A stretch of DNA of 64,000 nucleotides from Antedon mediterranea (lineage: Eukaryota > Echinodermata > Crinoidea > Comatulida > Antedonidae): contig NC_092677.1 of NCBI RefSeq assembly GCF_964355755.1, forward strand, positions 16,524,101-16,588,100, read 5' to 3'. Made by a program: the position numbers and the translations under genes. Below are positions 12,794 through 24,253 of the stretch, piece by piece. Under the pieces are notes generated by a model. It was not told where the DNA came from. It searched no databases and saw only the letters and a list, made by a program, of their open reading frames with translations. How positions within the stretch are numbered: position 1 is the first letter of the stretch; each line of letters opens with the position of its first letter.

Positions 12794-12900
12794 TATAAAC
12801 TCAGTGAACCATTTAACCGGCCGGCGGGAAGGAAATTCAATTTCAAAGTTAGCTCCGTTAAACGTACTGAAATTCATCATTTAAGTATAATTTAGAAAAG
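12794..12900 (+). promoter_or_regulatory. Probable cyclin E core promoter and first untranslated exon
   Basis: A TATAAAC box (12794-12800) is followed at 12823-12830 by GGCGGGAA, a consensus E2F site, and then by a strong splice donor AAAAG/GTAAGC at 12900/12901. The matching acceptor is TTTTTTAG just before 14729, 30 bp ahead of the cyclin E start codon. Cyclin E is a classic E2F target in animals. Start-site placement is inferred from motif spacing. Confidence 0.55.
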
Positions 12901-13029
12901 GTAAGCTATAAGTTAACATCCAAATTCATTCTAGTTCGTATTTGTACAATTTATTTTTTTCCAACGGTCTTGTGTTTGCAAAAAAATGTCTTTGCATATT
13001 TGATAACTTGTTTTGAACAATTGAGCGCG

Positions 13030-13333
13030 CCCGCGAAAGAGGACGGTAAACAAAGGTTGTAATTTTATCAACTAAGCTCTTAATTTTGAAATTTTTTTAC
13101 TACAAATCACATAACAGATAATATTTAAACTACATTCAGTTATTAATTTTAAAAATTGAAGTATATTTATTGTGAAAATAATGGTGTTTATGTGAGGGTT
13201 TTCGCGGCAAAAACGCCATCCTACGGCTGGCCTGGCAGCTGATGCGCAGACACAGCTGCGTTGTATAGCTGGCTTATTGGCGCTGGCGGGATCTGTTAAG
13301 GCAGCATCGATTGTTAGAAAGTTCTTCAATAAA
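13030..13333 (+). promoter_or_regulatory. E2F-like motif cluster and possible alternative first exon of cyclin E
   Basis: Three further E2F-like words occur: CCCGCGAAA (13030-13038), TTTCGCGGC (13200-13208) and GGCGGGA (13286-13292). The segment is locally rich in CG. It ends at a good donor AAT/GTAAGT at 13333/13334, so it may be an alternative untranslated exon. This is inference from motifs only. Confidence 0.4.
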
Positions 13334-14758
13334 TGTAAGTTTCTTCACTTATCGGCTATAATTTGTTATAAAACTAAGGGAATTGATAAATAAGGTTATA
13401 ATCTATATATTTAAGTAAGATTTGTGCTGTGTTATATATTTTTAAGTTGAAAATAAATCGATCAAAGATAGGTCGTTCTGTGCAAGCTGTCGAAGAAGGC
13501 GGCTAAGCCTGACAAAACCTGAATCTTATTGTACCGGTATCCCAGCTTCCTATCCAACTCTTTGTCTCAAAATACTTCCTGTAGAAAAAATTCTAAATAT
13601 TTTAAGATTTTTATATATTTATTCAATTTTTCATGATAACGTTGTTAATAATTATATCTTTATTTTTAATCCAGATATTGTATTTCAGGTAGGTAGCCTA
13701 GCTACAGTACGATTACCCCTACAGTACAGTACACTCAGCAGTACAGTGAGTGTTCTTGTTCCCCCCAAAAATAAATTGTATTTGTTGCTATACTAGGCCT
13801 ACTCTGAATATTGAATGTCTCTGAATTAATAAAAATAAAATTTTAATTATTAATCTGTTTTACTAACTACAAAACTATGTGAAAAAAGTCTTTGTATGAC
13901 CGAAATATTGCATATATTTCTACTGGATTTTGCATTACGTTTACATCATTTCAATCTGTCAAAAAGACCGTGTTTCCACAACCAAAACAAATTTAATTTT
14001 TTTTAACAAGTCAGATAATTAATAACAAAATAAAGTGCGCATGATCAAATTTTACCGAAAAACCAATGAGTCCAAACGTAACGATTTGTCCTTCAGGTCA
14101 AAGGTTGAAAATTGCATTTATGTGATAATTATCTGATTTGAATGAGACAATTATTGGTTAATTTTTAACGAGTGCAATTAAGCCCGGTTTCCACACAGAA
14201 AATTCATCGGTTAATTACTGGTTGATTTTTGGCTGGGGAAACACGGCCAAAACCGAGTCTTTTAACTGCACCCATATGACCAGTAACATTTAAACAGATC
14301 AGAATTGAAAGTCCAAATAAGTAGATTTTAAAATAAACATAAGTTTAATTTAATAAAAGAATATTTTTTTTGACTTGAGGTGTACCACCACAGTCTTTGT
14401 AACTCTTTCATTGCCATTGTTTTTCCATGCTTTTGTTATCTGCACCATCAATGATAATAATAAAGGGTGTAATTGTTTTAAAATGCTACAGCTTTTATCA
14501 CCTTGTGTGTTAGTCATTCATCAGCGAACACACTGGTAGGCATGCATGTTGGTTCCTCGTAAAATAATAGTTTTTTTTCATGATGGTTACACTAATAATC
14601 ATTTGTTTTTCAATTTTGCATGGCATAAAATGTTTGAAAATAAATACGATTAAATAAATTAATTAAATAACTCGGTTTATAGAAGTCAATTTATTCAATA
14701 CTAACACATTTTTCTATTTATTTTTTAGGTTATTATAATCTATTGTTTACTAAAGATA

Positions 14759-17700
14759 ATGTCAAGAAGAAGGTATGCTATAGTTGTATTATTATTTTGT
14801 ACACGTACATTCAGTATTTGGAAAGTGTGCATGAAAAAAATAGGAAACCCAAAAAGGTTGAAAACTTAAAAATTTACCTTAAAAAAAATGGCCTAAAAAG
14901 TACCCATTAAAGAAAATAACATCTTGGTATACAACTTTATAACTTCCCCTATCTCTCCCTCCCCTATTCCTTTCTCATACAGTATCTGTGAAACCAGTAT
15001 ATGTAATTGATAAGTAAATTTCTAGGCTCATTTTTATTTTAGTGGAAGATTGCAAGCAAAGCAGAGGGTAGTGCAAGCTCCCTGTACCATCACAGAAGAA
15101 GACTTTAAGATCTGCACTAGAAAGCGCAAGGCTAAAGACATGATTGGAGAGGTGAGATATACTAATAATTAGTTGGTATGCCTTATTACTTGAAGTCTGT
15201 TTTTTGCTTAGACTAGCCAAATCTAAATTTATACCACCCAAATGTTTTATAAGATTTAGTGTCAGCTTAGGACCAGGACCAGTCAGCTTGGTGTATTCTT
15301 GTGCGCTCATCCCATGAAACCGCTTTACAAATTTCTAATGCTGACCTTATCCAACACCCACAAAATTACTTTATTTGATTGTTAGGCAAATTTTATTCAC
15401 AAGTTTAATGATTTAATTTTGTTTTAAGGCGGATATCAGAAGTATGGAAATTCAGAAGAGAAGACAGCAATTTCAAATACAGGTATAAATAATATTTTGT
15501 TTGTAATATCAACTTCCATAATTTACTTATTGTTCAAGCACTAACCTGCCCTTTGACATCGGGTTACAAAACGGTCAATCACCAGATCATACTACAGGTA
15601 GAACACCTATTAAAAGCTTGGTTCCAACTAGGTCGAAATGCAAATATGCTAGCGCAATTCAAATAAATTGACCAATCACTTTGGCTTATCTGAACTGCAT
15701 TTGCATTGCGGTTACATTGGCGCATTGCGTCCAAGTGGGAATTAAGCTTTAGGGAATACCTACAAAACCCAACAAAGTGTACCTTAATAGGGGTTTTCCT
15801 TAAATAGGAGTTTGTAATTATGTTGCACCTTGTTTTATTCGCTTCAAAAGAGGGTTCATACTGTAGTGTACTGTATATTAATCATTTAATTAATTTTTCA
15901 TTAGACTTGCTGGATCCCAATCTCCGAGACAACTGGTGTACCAACTAGTACAATCATCCCTGCGCAGTTTAACCCTAACCCACCTACAACACCGGAGTTT
16001 TGTGAGAAGAGCTCGATATTTCGTTTCAAGAACCTCTTCCCGACCCCATCTACGCTTAGGTCATCACCATTACCAACGTTAAACTGGGCGGATCATCAAG
16101 ATGTGTGGCGGTTCATGCTCGAGCAGGAAAACTCATACATGAATAAATGCGACGGGAACTACCTACATAAACACCCTAATCTAGAAACTCGTATGCGAGC
16201 TATATTATTAGATTGGTTAATAGAGGTATGACCATCGTTTGTCTGAATATTATTGAAATTATTAGAAATACAACTTCTCATTTTAAACAATTGCATAATA
16301 TTTTTGTTGGATTTTAAATTATTACATTTCGAATTAATCATGTTCAACATCAAGCCATCTGAAGTCAGGGAGGCATGCAATCAAGGGGATCCTAAATTTT
16401 GAAATTTGCTGTGCAAAAGATAGTACATTAGGTTAAGTTCTAGGCCCCACTATTTCAAAACAAAAGACACACATTTGGCACTGGGATATTTAGGCCTTAC
16501 TATAACTTAGCCTATAGAGGCATTTGTTAGTCATTGTATGCTGAACTATGGCAAACATGTACCCAAAATACAGTACCTCCACACATTTATTCCTGTTATT
16601 ATTTTCCTATATTCATCTATAGGTTAGTGAAGTTTACAAATTACACAGGGAAACCTATTACCTAGCTATGGACTTTATTGATAGGTTTTTATCGGTTAAG
16701 ACTAATATTCCAAAGAATAAACTGCAACTTATAGGAATCACAGCATTATTTGTTGCTGCCAAATTAGAGGTAAGATTTTCAATTTATATAGTCTTTACAC
16801 ACACTCGTTATCGAGCAGTCAAGCTTGAAAAACATCCAGATATGTTTTAGCTGGCTTTGCTTAAAAATATAACCTTCCATCTTTCACCTAATAAATTTAT
16901 TTACCACATTGCACATTCATTATTTGTATACCATTACACCATACACTCTCTCAAGAATCAGCTAACATTCTTCAGTAAATGAACGTGTGTGAACTGATAT
17001 TATGTTTCTATTATTGCAGGAAATCTATCCACCAAAACTTACAGAATTTGCGTATGTAACTGATGGTGCTTGTACAGATTCTGAAATACTAGACCAAGAA
17101 CTTGTAATGTTAAAGGTAAAGGGCTTGCATACTATTCTCTAACAGGTTTCTCCAATTAAAGACAGTTGTTCAGACCATGTGGGTCTGTTCTCTACATTCA
17201 GTATATTGTTCTGTACTACTATTTTTTTGCCCCATTAAAAACCCAGATCCAGTTCCTTACATTATATCTCATTTAATAACAGATGTAGGTAAAGACAATA
17301 AAGGCTCCTTCACGCTCTGCTATTTACCCTTGTTGGTTCCTACCCACCAAAGTTAGTGATGACCCACCCATGAAACCAACTTACCCTGCTAGTAACTAAG
17401 CCCCAACAGGGCCTAAAGAGAGCTTGGTAAGGGCCTAGGATCTACGTCTTTTGAATCCCACAAAATATTTCAAAGAATGAAGTAAGGAAGCCTGTCCCCA
17501 CATGTGCACAATGAATTAGCATGGAGGAAAAATAGGCTTTCAGCTAAACTAGACAAATAATGATGTATTTTTTATCATATAATTTGTATCTTCATTACAG
17601 GCCTTAAACTGGGAGTTAACTCCAGTTACAGCCAATGCCTGGCTGAACACTTATCTTCAATTGTGCAATGTAGATGAAATTATTCAAAATAATTCCAACT

Positions 17701-20700
17701 TTGTCTTCCCAAATTACTCACAAGCAGCATTTGTAGAAATAGCCCAAGTAAGTATTGTTTTCATTGTGTTCTGTTCTGTACACCTCATTACAATAATACA
17801 TTGATTTTTTGTTTGTGTTTTGTAGGAGTATAGTAAGTAACTGTTGTCATGTACCTTTACATGTGTTATTTGTTGTTGTTTGGTTTTATGGTTATATTTG
17901 ACCGCACCATAGTTTTTGCATGTCAAATTGAACCAAAATAAACCACATCAAACCCCAATGAACCAGAGTCAGAGTGTAATTCATTTTTGATTTTGTGAAT
18001 GCCACTGTTTTAAAGTTGTTCAAATAAACAGAGCATGGGCATGTGTATGCATTTCTGAAATAAGAAAGTTTTTTGTAGTCATATAAGCTATGGAGGTTTT
18101 TTATACCTCCATGCATAAGCTATCACAATATTATTTTATGACTGCAATGCGTTACAGTTTTCACAGAAGTTACTGTATCCTTATTGTTTTGAAGGGCACA
18201 CTCTGATGTATTTTCTATTCTTTTATTATTAGTAATAGTTGTTCATATTCTTGTATTGTATTTAATATGAGAAAAACACATGTATTAGCGTTGTGTTTCA
18301 CATATTATATTAAATATTTTCCAGCAATTATTGTTTTATCTTTCATTTTTCATTTATCTTTATATAGTTAATTGATTTATGTACCTTGGATATTAGTTCA
18401 CTGCAATTTCATAATAGTACAATAGCAGCTTCAGCATTCTATCATCTGTCTTCCGAGCAGCTTACCTACCAAGTCACAAGTAAGCCATAATTCTTGGGCC
18501 TAGCCTAACGTTATTTCAATGCCTTCCTTCCATATTCGTTAATTCTCATCTACAGGTTGCATCCACCCCACAAAACCACTACTGCAGTAAGTAGGATCAT
18601 GTTAATCCCAAATGATGGTTATTAGTCTTGTGTGTAATTCCTTATCTTCCAGCCAGTACAGAATTATTTATTAATGATTAGTGAATTTCTAGATAAATTG
18701 ATTAGGCATTTCCTTTGCAAAACACAAAAGGACTCACAATGTTCACCCTGTAATCAATATTATCACTGATCTTTAAACCACAGACTTCCTTCGCATTTTA
18801 AATGTTGCCTAATCTGATAATCTTTTGTAGGTCTTCAGTGGGACGACATAGCTACGTGCGTGCAATGGATGACAAGCTTTGCAATGACAATACGTGAAGC
18901 TGGCCAAGCAAAATTAAAAATGTTCCCGAACATCACAAACGATGATTCGCACAACATTCAAACTCATGTTAATGATTTAGCTTTGCTGGTAAGTTTACTT
19001 GTGTAGATAAAGATACACAGAAACATTATTTACCAACAAAGTATTCTACCTCAGAAATACTTTATATTTAGACATTAATCATTTTATTTTAAAAAAAATA
19101 TATTTATACAGGATAAAAAAAAATACTGTATGATGCATAGCTATTGCACTTGTTTACATATGGTCTTGTTTTCTGAAAACTAAAACAGTAAAAATCGCTA
19201 TACTAACAAAAAATAAAAATATTTACAATGTTACTATTTAAAATATATACAAGAACATATTCATATTAATCAACACCATCTAACAATTTCCACAAAACAA
19301 TATTAAGTAAAGAAAAAGGTGTGTTATAGTAACACACTTAAAGGGAAAATAAAATTGACCTTGCTTTGTTTATTAACAATGTTAGTTTCCACTTTCTAAA
19401 GCTTTAGTACATGTTGGCAACAAATACCCTCACTAACAAATTGTTGATGCAATGATGTCTTTGTTGTGTAATCTTCACACCCTATTGTTATTGTCTCACT
19501 ATTATAATCCATAGACCCTTCAAAGTAAAAAACATGTCCTTGTTGCTTAATCCAGCAATTGATTTTTCCATGTATGTGTTGAGGGTACCTAATTTGTTGA
19601 TGGTGTAGGTGTGCTGGGTGTTAGGTGGGTGGAACCAACCATTACCGTTTATTTCATCCAGGTTATTTTGAGATCTTCCAGCCATCTTAATTTGGCATAG
19701 CGTCCCACCAAAAACTAAAAAATAATTAATTTTAATATTAGCTATTTTTTGTCCAAAAAAGTGGTCATATTCAGTAAAAAAAATTCTATTGAAATTGCAT
19801 GTTAAAATTAAGCATGTAAGGTCAGAATAGCTATTATTATTGTGAGGGCGTGTGGCGCAGTGTGTTGGACGTTGGACTACTGATCGCGAGACCGAGGTTC
19901 GAATCCAACTCTCGCCGCATTGCTTGTATCTGTAGGCAAGATACTTTACTTACGTTTGCCTCTCTCCACCCAGGTGTATGAATGGGTACCCGGTTAGATC
20001 AAGACACAACTTTGCGCTGATTACATGTTTGATCCAAAAAAAATGACTGGGGTAATAATGTTCAGCGCTTAGAGGTTTCCTTACATTAGGCGCTATATAA
20101 ATCCAGGATATTATTATTATTATTATTAGTAAACATAAATCCTGGTTGCTTTATAGTTATACTGTTTTCTAATGTATTCCATATTTGAAAAAAAAAAGCA
20201 TCATTTCATCCATATTACATATTTTAAATGAATTTCAAATTTGCCTCAATACATTAGTGTCGGCTATAAATACATCTCAAGCTGTTTGTGTTGCTGAAAT
20301 ACCAATCTACACAACAAAAGCATATCATACAAATGAATGTTTATGAGTAATAAAATGGAACGAATAATTTTATGATCTGAAAGATGAAAATATAAACAAT
20401 TTTCATCTTTCTCATTAATAAATATAAAACATTTGTTTCATTGTCACACCTAAATTAATGGAAGGCTAAGGCCTAAGCCATTCATAAGGCAGGGCTCCAA
20501 TTTTGGACGCAGAATAAATTAATTATAGACGCATGAAACTACAGGTTCCTTGTGTGTGATCAGTAAACAACAGCCTAGCATTTTTTCGCTCATACACTTA
20601 CTGTGTAAAAAAAATGAAATCCCAAAACGAAATTGCAGTACTCTTTGGTATATAACAAACTTTCAAAAGTGCTACAGTACATATATTTAAAAAAAAAAAA

Positions 20701-20934
20701 TGAATAAACATATCATTGCAGGATGTTGTACACAACTATATCCTTGTATATTTTCTTGTCCTGCCTAACAAAAACAGAAATCATTTTTTTCCAATATCTT
20801 TTGTTTTGTAGGATAAAGCCCAAGATGTAGCGAAAGATACACATAACTTATTGAACAACAATAGTCCAGTATTCATGCAAGGCATCCTAACACCACCACA
20901 AAGTAGTAAGAAAAGGCACGAGCAGTGTTTATGA
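14759..20934 (+). CDS. CCNE: G1/S-specific cyclin E (10 coding exons, 426 aa)
   Basis: Regulatory subunit of CDK2 that drives entry into S phase in the nucleus. Exons: 14759-14772, 15043-15151, 15429-15482, 15905-16225, 16623-16769, 17020-17115, 17601-17747, 18368-18479, 18831-18988, 20812-20934, joining in frame to 1,281 nt. The N-terminal cyclin box starts around WADHQDVW. The MRAIL hydrophobic patch is at residues 156-160, followed by LLDWLIEV and the FLAVAAKLEEIYPP-type region. The C-terminal cyclin fold follows. Near the C-terminus LTPPQSSKK (Thr413, Ser417) matches the TPPxS phosphodegron read by FBXW7 in other animals. A single cyclin E gene would be expected before the vertebrate CCNE1/CCNE2 split. 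The gene is convergent with URI1. The 3' flank is long and repeat-rich. Confidence 0.96.
15612..15751. mobile_element. MITE family A, copy 2 (intron 3 of cyclin E)
   Basis: A 140-bp element with the same AAGCTTGGTTCCAACTAGG left end as copy 1 and a diverged right end (GGGAATTAAGCTTTA). It has a similar internal ATTGACCAATCAC block. Confidence 0.8.
19843..20130 (+). mobile_element. tRNA-derived SINE (intron 9 of cyclin E)
   Basis: The head carries an A-box-like TGGCGCAGTGTG at 19852 and a perfect B box GGTTCGAATCC at 19896-19906. The body contains TTTGCCTCTCTCCACCC and TTAGGCGCTATATAAATCC. It ends in an (ATT)n tail. The pairing of the tRNA-like acceptor stem is poor, so it is a SINE rather than a tRNA gene. 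Confidence 0.85.
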
Positions 20935-21196
20935 TGATGATGGATTGATGCGCTCATGCATGAAGTTTAGTCTTTGTAGATGTGACAAGATTCAGTTTTT
21001 GTTCTTTATTTTGTAAATTGTGATTGTAGGATTTGAAGTCACTATAACATAATGACATGTCATACAGTACTATATATGACAATGTCCAAATGCGAGATTA
21101 CAAGCATGCGTTGCTCACATGATTCAGAGTTGCAATATTTGCCACACGATAGAATAGATAAAAGATAAAGCAATTTTGTGTATTCGAATCATACCT

Positions 21197-21500
21197 GATG
21201 AAAATCAAAGAAAAGCTGTACAACTTGGATGTGAACAGTACTTGAGGATGAAAATCAAAGCAACAGCTTGGACGTGAGCCGTGCTTAGATTGAAATCAAC
21301 GGGAAAAAGCTTTACAACTTAGATGTGAATCGTGCTTGGATGGAAATCAAAGCAACAGCTGTACAGCTGGAACGTGAACCATACTTGAAGATGGAAATCA
21401 AAGCAACAGCTGTACAGGTTGGACATGAACCATATTTGAGGATGGAAATCAAAGTAGAAGTTGCAGAGCTTGGATGTGAACCGTGCTTGAGGATGTAAAT
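21197..21500. repeat. Six tandem copies of a 50-51 bp unit
   Basis: Units begin with GATG(A/G)AAATCAAAG at about 21197, 21247, 21288, 21339, 21390, 21441 and a partial at 21492. Each contains a TTGGATGTGAACCGTGCTTG-like end. It lies 260 bp past the cyclin E stop codon, probably within the 3' UTR. Confidence 0.9.
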
Positions 21501-21654
21501 ACAAGATACCATGAATTACATTGCAATTTTCTGACTACCAACAGATGTATAGTTCAAAGATAGACTTTGGCATCTCTAATTGACTCAACCTTGTCGGTAG
21601 ATGATGATGATTTTGCATTTCCAGGCATATCTTCATTGAGATCAGTACAACTGA

Positions 21655-21815
21655 TGACAATTTGGTCACAAGGAATGACAATTTGGTCACAAGCAATGAC
21701 AATTTGGTTGCAAGCAATGACAATTTGGTCGCAAGCAATGACAATGGCTACAAATATTGACAATATGATAAAGTAAAGTAATGAGAATTTGGTTACAGAC
21801 AATGACAATTTTGAT
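21655..21815. repeat. 21-bp tandem repeat (GACAATTTGGTCACAAGCAAT)
   Basis: Four good copies and two or three decayed ones of a 21-bp unit starting GACAATTTGGT. ORFs on both strands here are repeat by-products. Confidence 0.9.
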
Positions 21816-22370
21816 TGATAAAAATGCACTAAACATCAAGCAGTACTGTGGGTATTTTGTAAAACTTCAAATTCCAAGAAAGTGCGGTGAACTGGCAAAC
21901 AGATGACTAGCATGTGTCAATTCCTAAGATTCGTAAATAGCAACTCGATCAGTCCGTCCCAGATGAAACAATCAGTGGACATGCTATTTTATGTACCTAG
22001 ATGTATACATTCTTTTAGTGGTATTTGTTTATATATTGTATTAGTGAAAGTAACCGTCTGCCACTTGTATTTTTCTTTAGAAAATTATTTAATTGTATTA
22101 ATATATAAATATTTCTTATTATATACATGTACAGTAAAAAATAAACTAAACGGGTTATGTTTTATTTAAAATGTTGTATTTAAATTGAACTATTTTTGCA
22201 GTGTAGATAACCTTAGATCCATATCATTTCTGCCAAATATTTTTGTTTGGTTAATTCCCAACTGGGTGGTAGTAATTTGTACAAAAAATGTATGTTTAGC
22301 AATTTAAAGTGTTACCATAAAATATGTAAATAAACTTATTATTAAATGCTAACTATCATTTGAATGCTAA

Positions 22371-22440
22371 ATTATGCAAATTGTTTAAAAATATGCAAAT
22401 TGTTTACAAATATGCAAATTGTTTTAAAATATGCAAATTA
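22371..22440. repeat. Four-copy TATGCAAATTGTTT repeat (octamer-like)
   Basis: Four units of about 19 bp, each carrying ATGCAAAT, the POU-factor octamer, mostly followed by TTGTTTA, which resembles a forkhead site. Whether this is regulatory or a simple repeat cannot be told from sequence. Confidence 0.6.
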
Positions 22441-23120
22441 TTTTGATATGGTTTGAATAAAACCATGTGGTATGGTTCAGTACTACATTTTATGAATATG
22501 ACATTTGTTTTAGCAAATTTTTAAAATGTCTTATACCACTCAGTTTACAATTAAATTAATTTTTTATTAAATGTAATTTTAGCTTTCATCAAATTCATAA
22601 CATTAAATATTCTGACGTTGTGTTCTTATAATTTGTAAGAGATATGTAATTCTTTCTGCTAATGGTAACATCTTAAATATGAATGCTTTTGTGTGTTTAA
22701 CTATTTATTAATATTCAGAATTAATTGTACTTAACATAAAAGGTGCTGAATGGTGATTAATTTTGCATTCATAAGCATTATATTAACGTACAGTAGTAAC
22801 ATTCAGTTAATTATACAGTAAAGTCATTTCCATAATATTGTGTTTTATAGTTCAATGAAATACAAAACACAACATTGTTTTATATGTAACCTCATTTTTT
22901 AATTGAAGTGATTTTTATACTGTATTTTTTTAAATTTAGAAAATATTTTTTAATGTAGTATTAAAAAAGGGGAACAATCAAATTTTAACTATTTAATAGT
23001 TTATTTTTTACAAAATTGTCTTTGAATGAATTTTGATGTACTGAGTGTGTGATTTTTTAAGTAAGTGGTAACCAGCCCCGGCAGTTGAGAATTTGTCAAT
23101 AAAGTTTTTACGAAATAAAG

Positions 23121-24253
23121 TATGTTTTCTTTGCGTTTTTCTTTCTGACATAATATTTATACATTTTAATTTATTTCCTAGTGTCTTATAGCACATTCTA
23201 TTAATGTATTAGTGGTATAGTGTAATAACACTACAGCAGAACTCCTATTAAAGAAGACATCTTCTTAATGTCTCTCATTGTTGTGCTATGTCAACATAAT
23301 GTCAATGACGGCGAAATGTCCCCAATAATGGGGATAGCTTTGCAAACAAGTAACAACAGAGATCATTTTGATCTCGACTAAAAGTACCACAGACAATATT
23401 GTAACTCAATCTGTTCAATTACACAAGTATAGCTCTGTCTGCACATCACATTTTTGATAGTGAAGACAGATCTAAACATACATTTGAATGGCATGGAAAC
23501 AGAACAGTGATATACTGCTGATGGTGAGGAAATCTGTGAATGAGGTAAAGCTGCCCCAACTGTCAATCGATCTGGAATCTTCTGCTTGCTAGGCAGACAT
23601 TTCATCTTGTAGTTCAGGATTATTGTGAGATTCGAGCCTTACAAATGGTGAATCAGTGGCCATCCACTTGCCAATATCGATGTTATTTGTTTGCATCCCA
23701 GTGGTGCAAAAGTTGAATATGTTTAATAACTTGGAAGAGTTTAACAAACAATTTACAGTATTTGTTATACGGGGGCGTTTATTCAAATAAATACAGTATC
23801 TATATATCTCTGAACTAGGATACTGTAGTGTTCCACTGTTTGGTGTTTTAGTGATATAATGTGAAATGGGTAATGACTTATTATGAGCAGTAGTTGTTAG
23901 TATTGTACATTTTTTAATGAAATAGTTGTTGAAAAATAACAAGCAGAAACATATACGATATAAAATATTTATTTAATCATGTCATGATTTGTTGTTACAA
24001 AAATAACATAATAATATTGTTTTGAAAAGGACTGTTTAATAATTGTATTTCTTGTCTGGGGTTTCGTCAGTACATATAAGCAATCAAAGACATGCTCATA
24101 TCAAGGAGAACTTGACTGAACACCACCGCATGAAACTTAGTTCCTGTCTACACCATTTGCTGTGATCACCACAATTATTCTGTCCTCACCCTCTGATTTA
24201 TGTGTGATACATGGTATGATTTTTACTGCACTCTCATTGCTAGCTGACTGATG
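23121..24253. other. Intergenic between convergent cyclin E and URI1
   Basis: Probably 3' UTR sequence from both sides. Small minus-strand ORFs at 23378-23605 and 23589-23942 have no recognisable domain and no splice context, so I do not call them. Confidence 0.45.

Larger units (their letters stand above)
20935..23120 (+). other. Cyclin E 3' untranslated/flanking region
   Basis: No coding signal. AATAAA-type poly(A) signals occur near 22140, 22328, 23099 and 23113, so the message could have a 1-2 kb 3' UTR. It holds the three repeat blocks listed separately. Confidence 0.5.

Noticed and set aside
13072-13329. 85-aa minus-strand ORF over the CG-rich segment
   Set aside because: More simply explained as the cyclin E upstream region with E2F-like words; no homology recognised.
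19843-19918. tRNA gene
   Set aside because: A and B boxes are present but the acceptor stem pairs poorly and a SINE body with (ATT)n tail follows.
22900-23200. 62-aa minus-strand ORF (23008-23196)
   Set aside because: AT-rich, overlaps candidate poly(A) signals of cyclin E and has no coding features.
23378-23942. Two minus-strand ORFs of 75 and 117 aa between cyclin E and URI1
   Set aside because: No recognisable domain, no splice signals, and position fits 3' UTR sequence.
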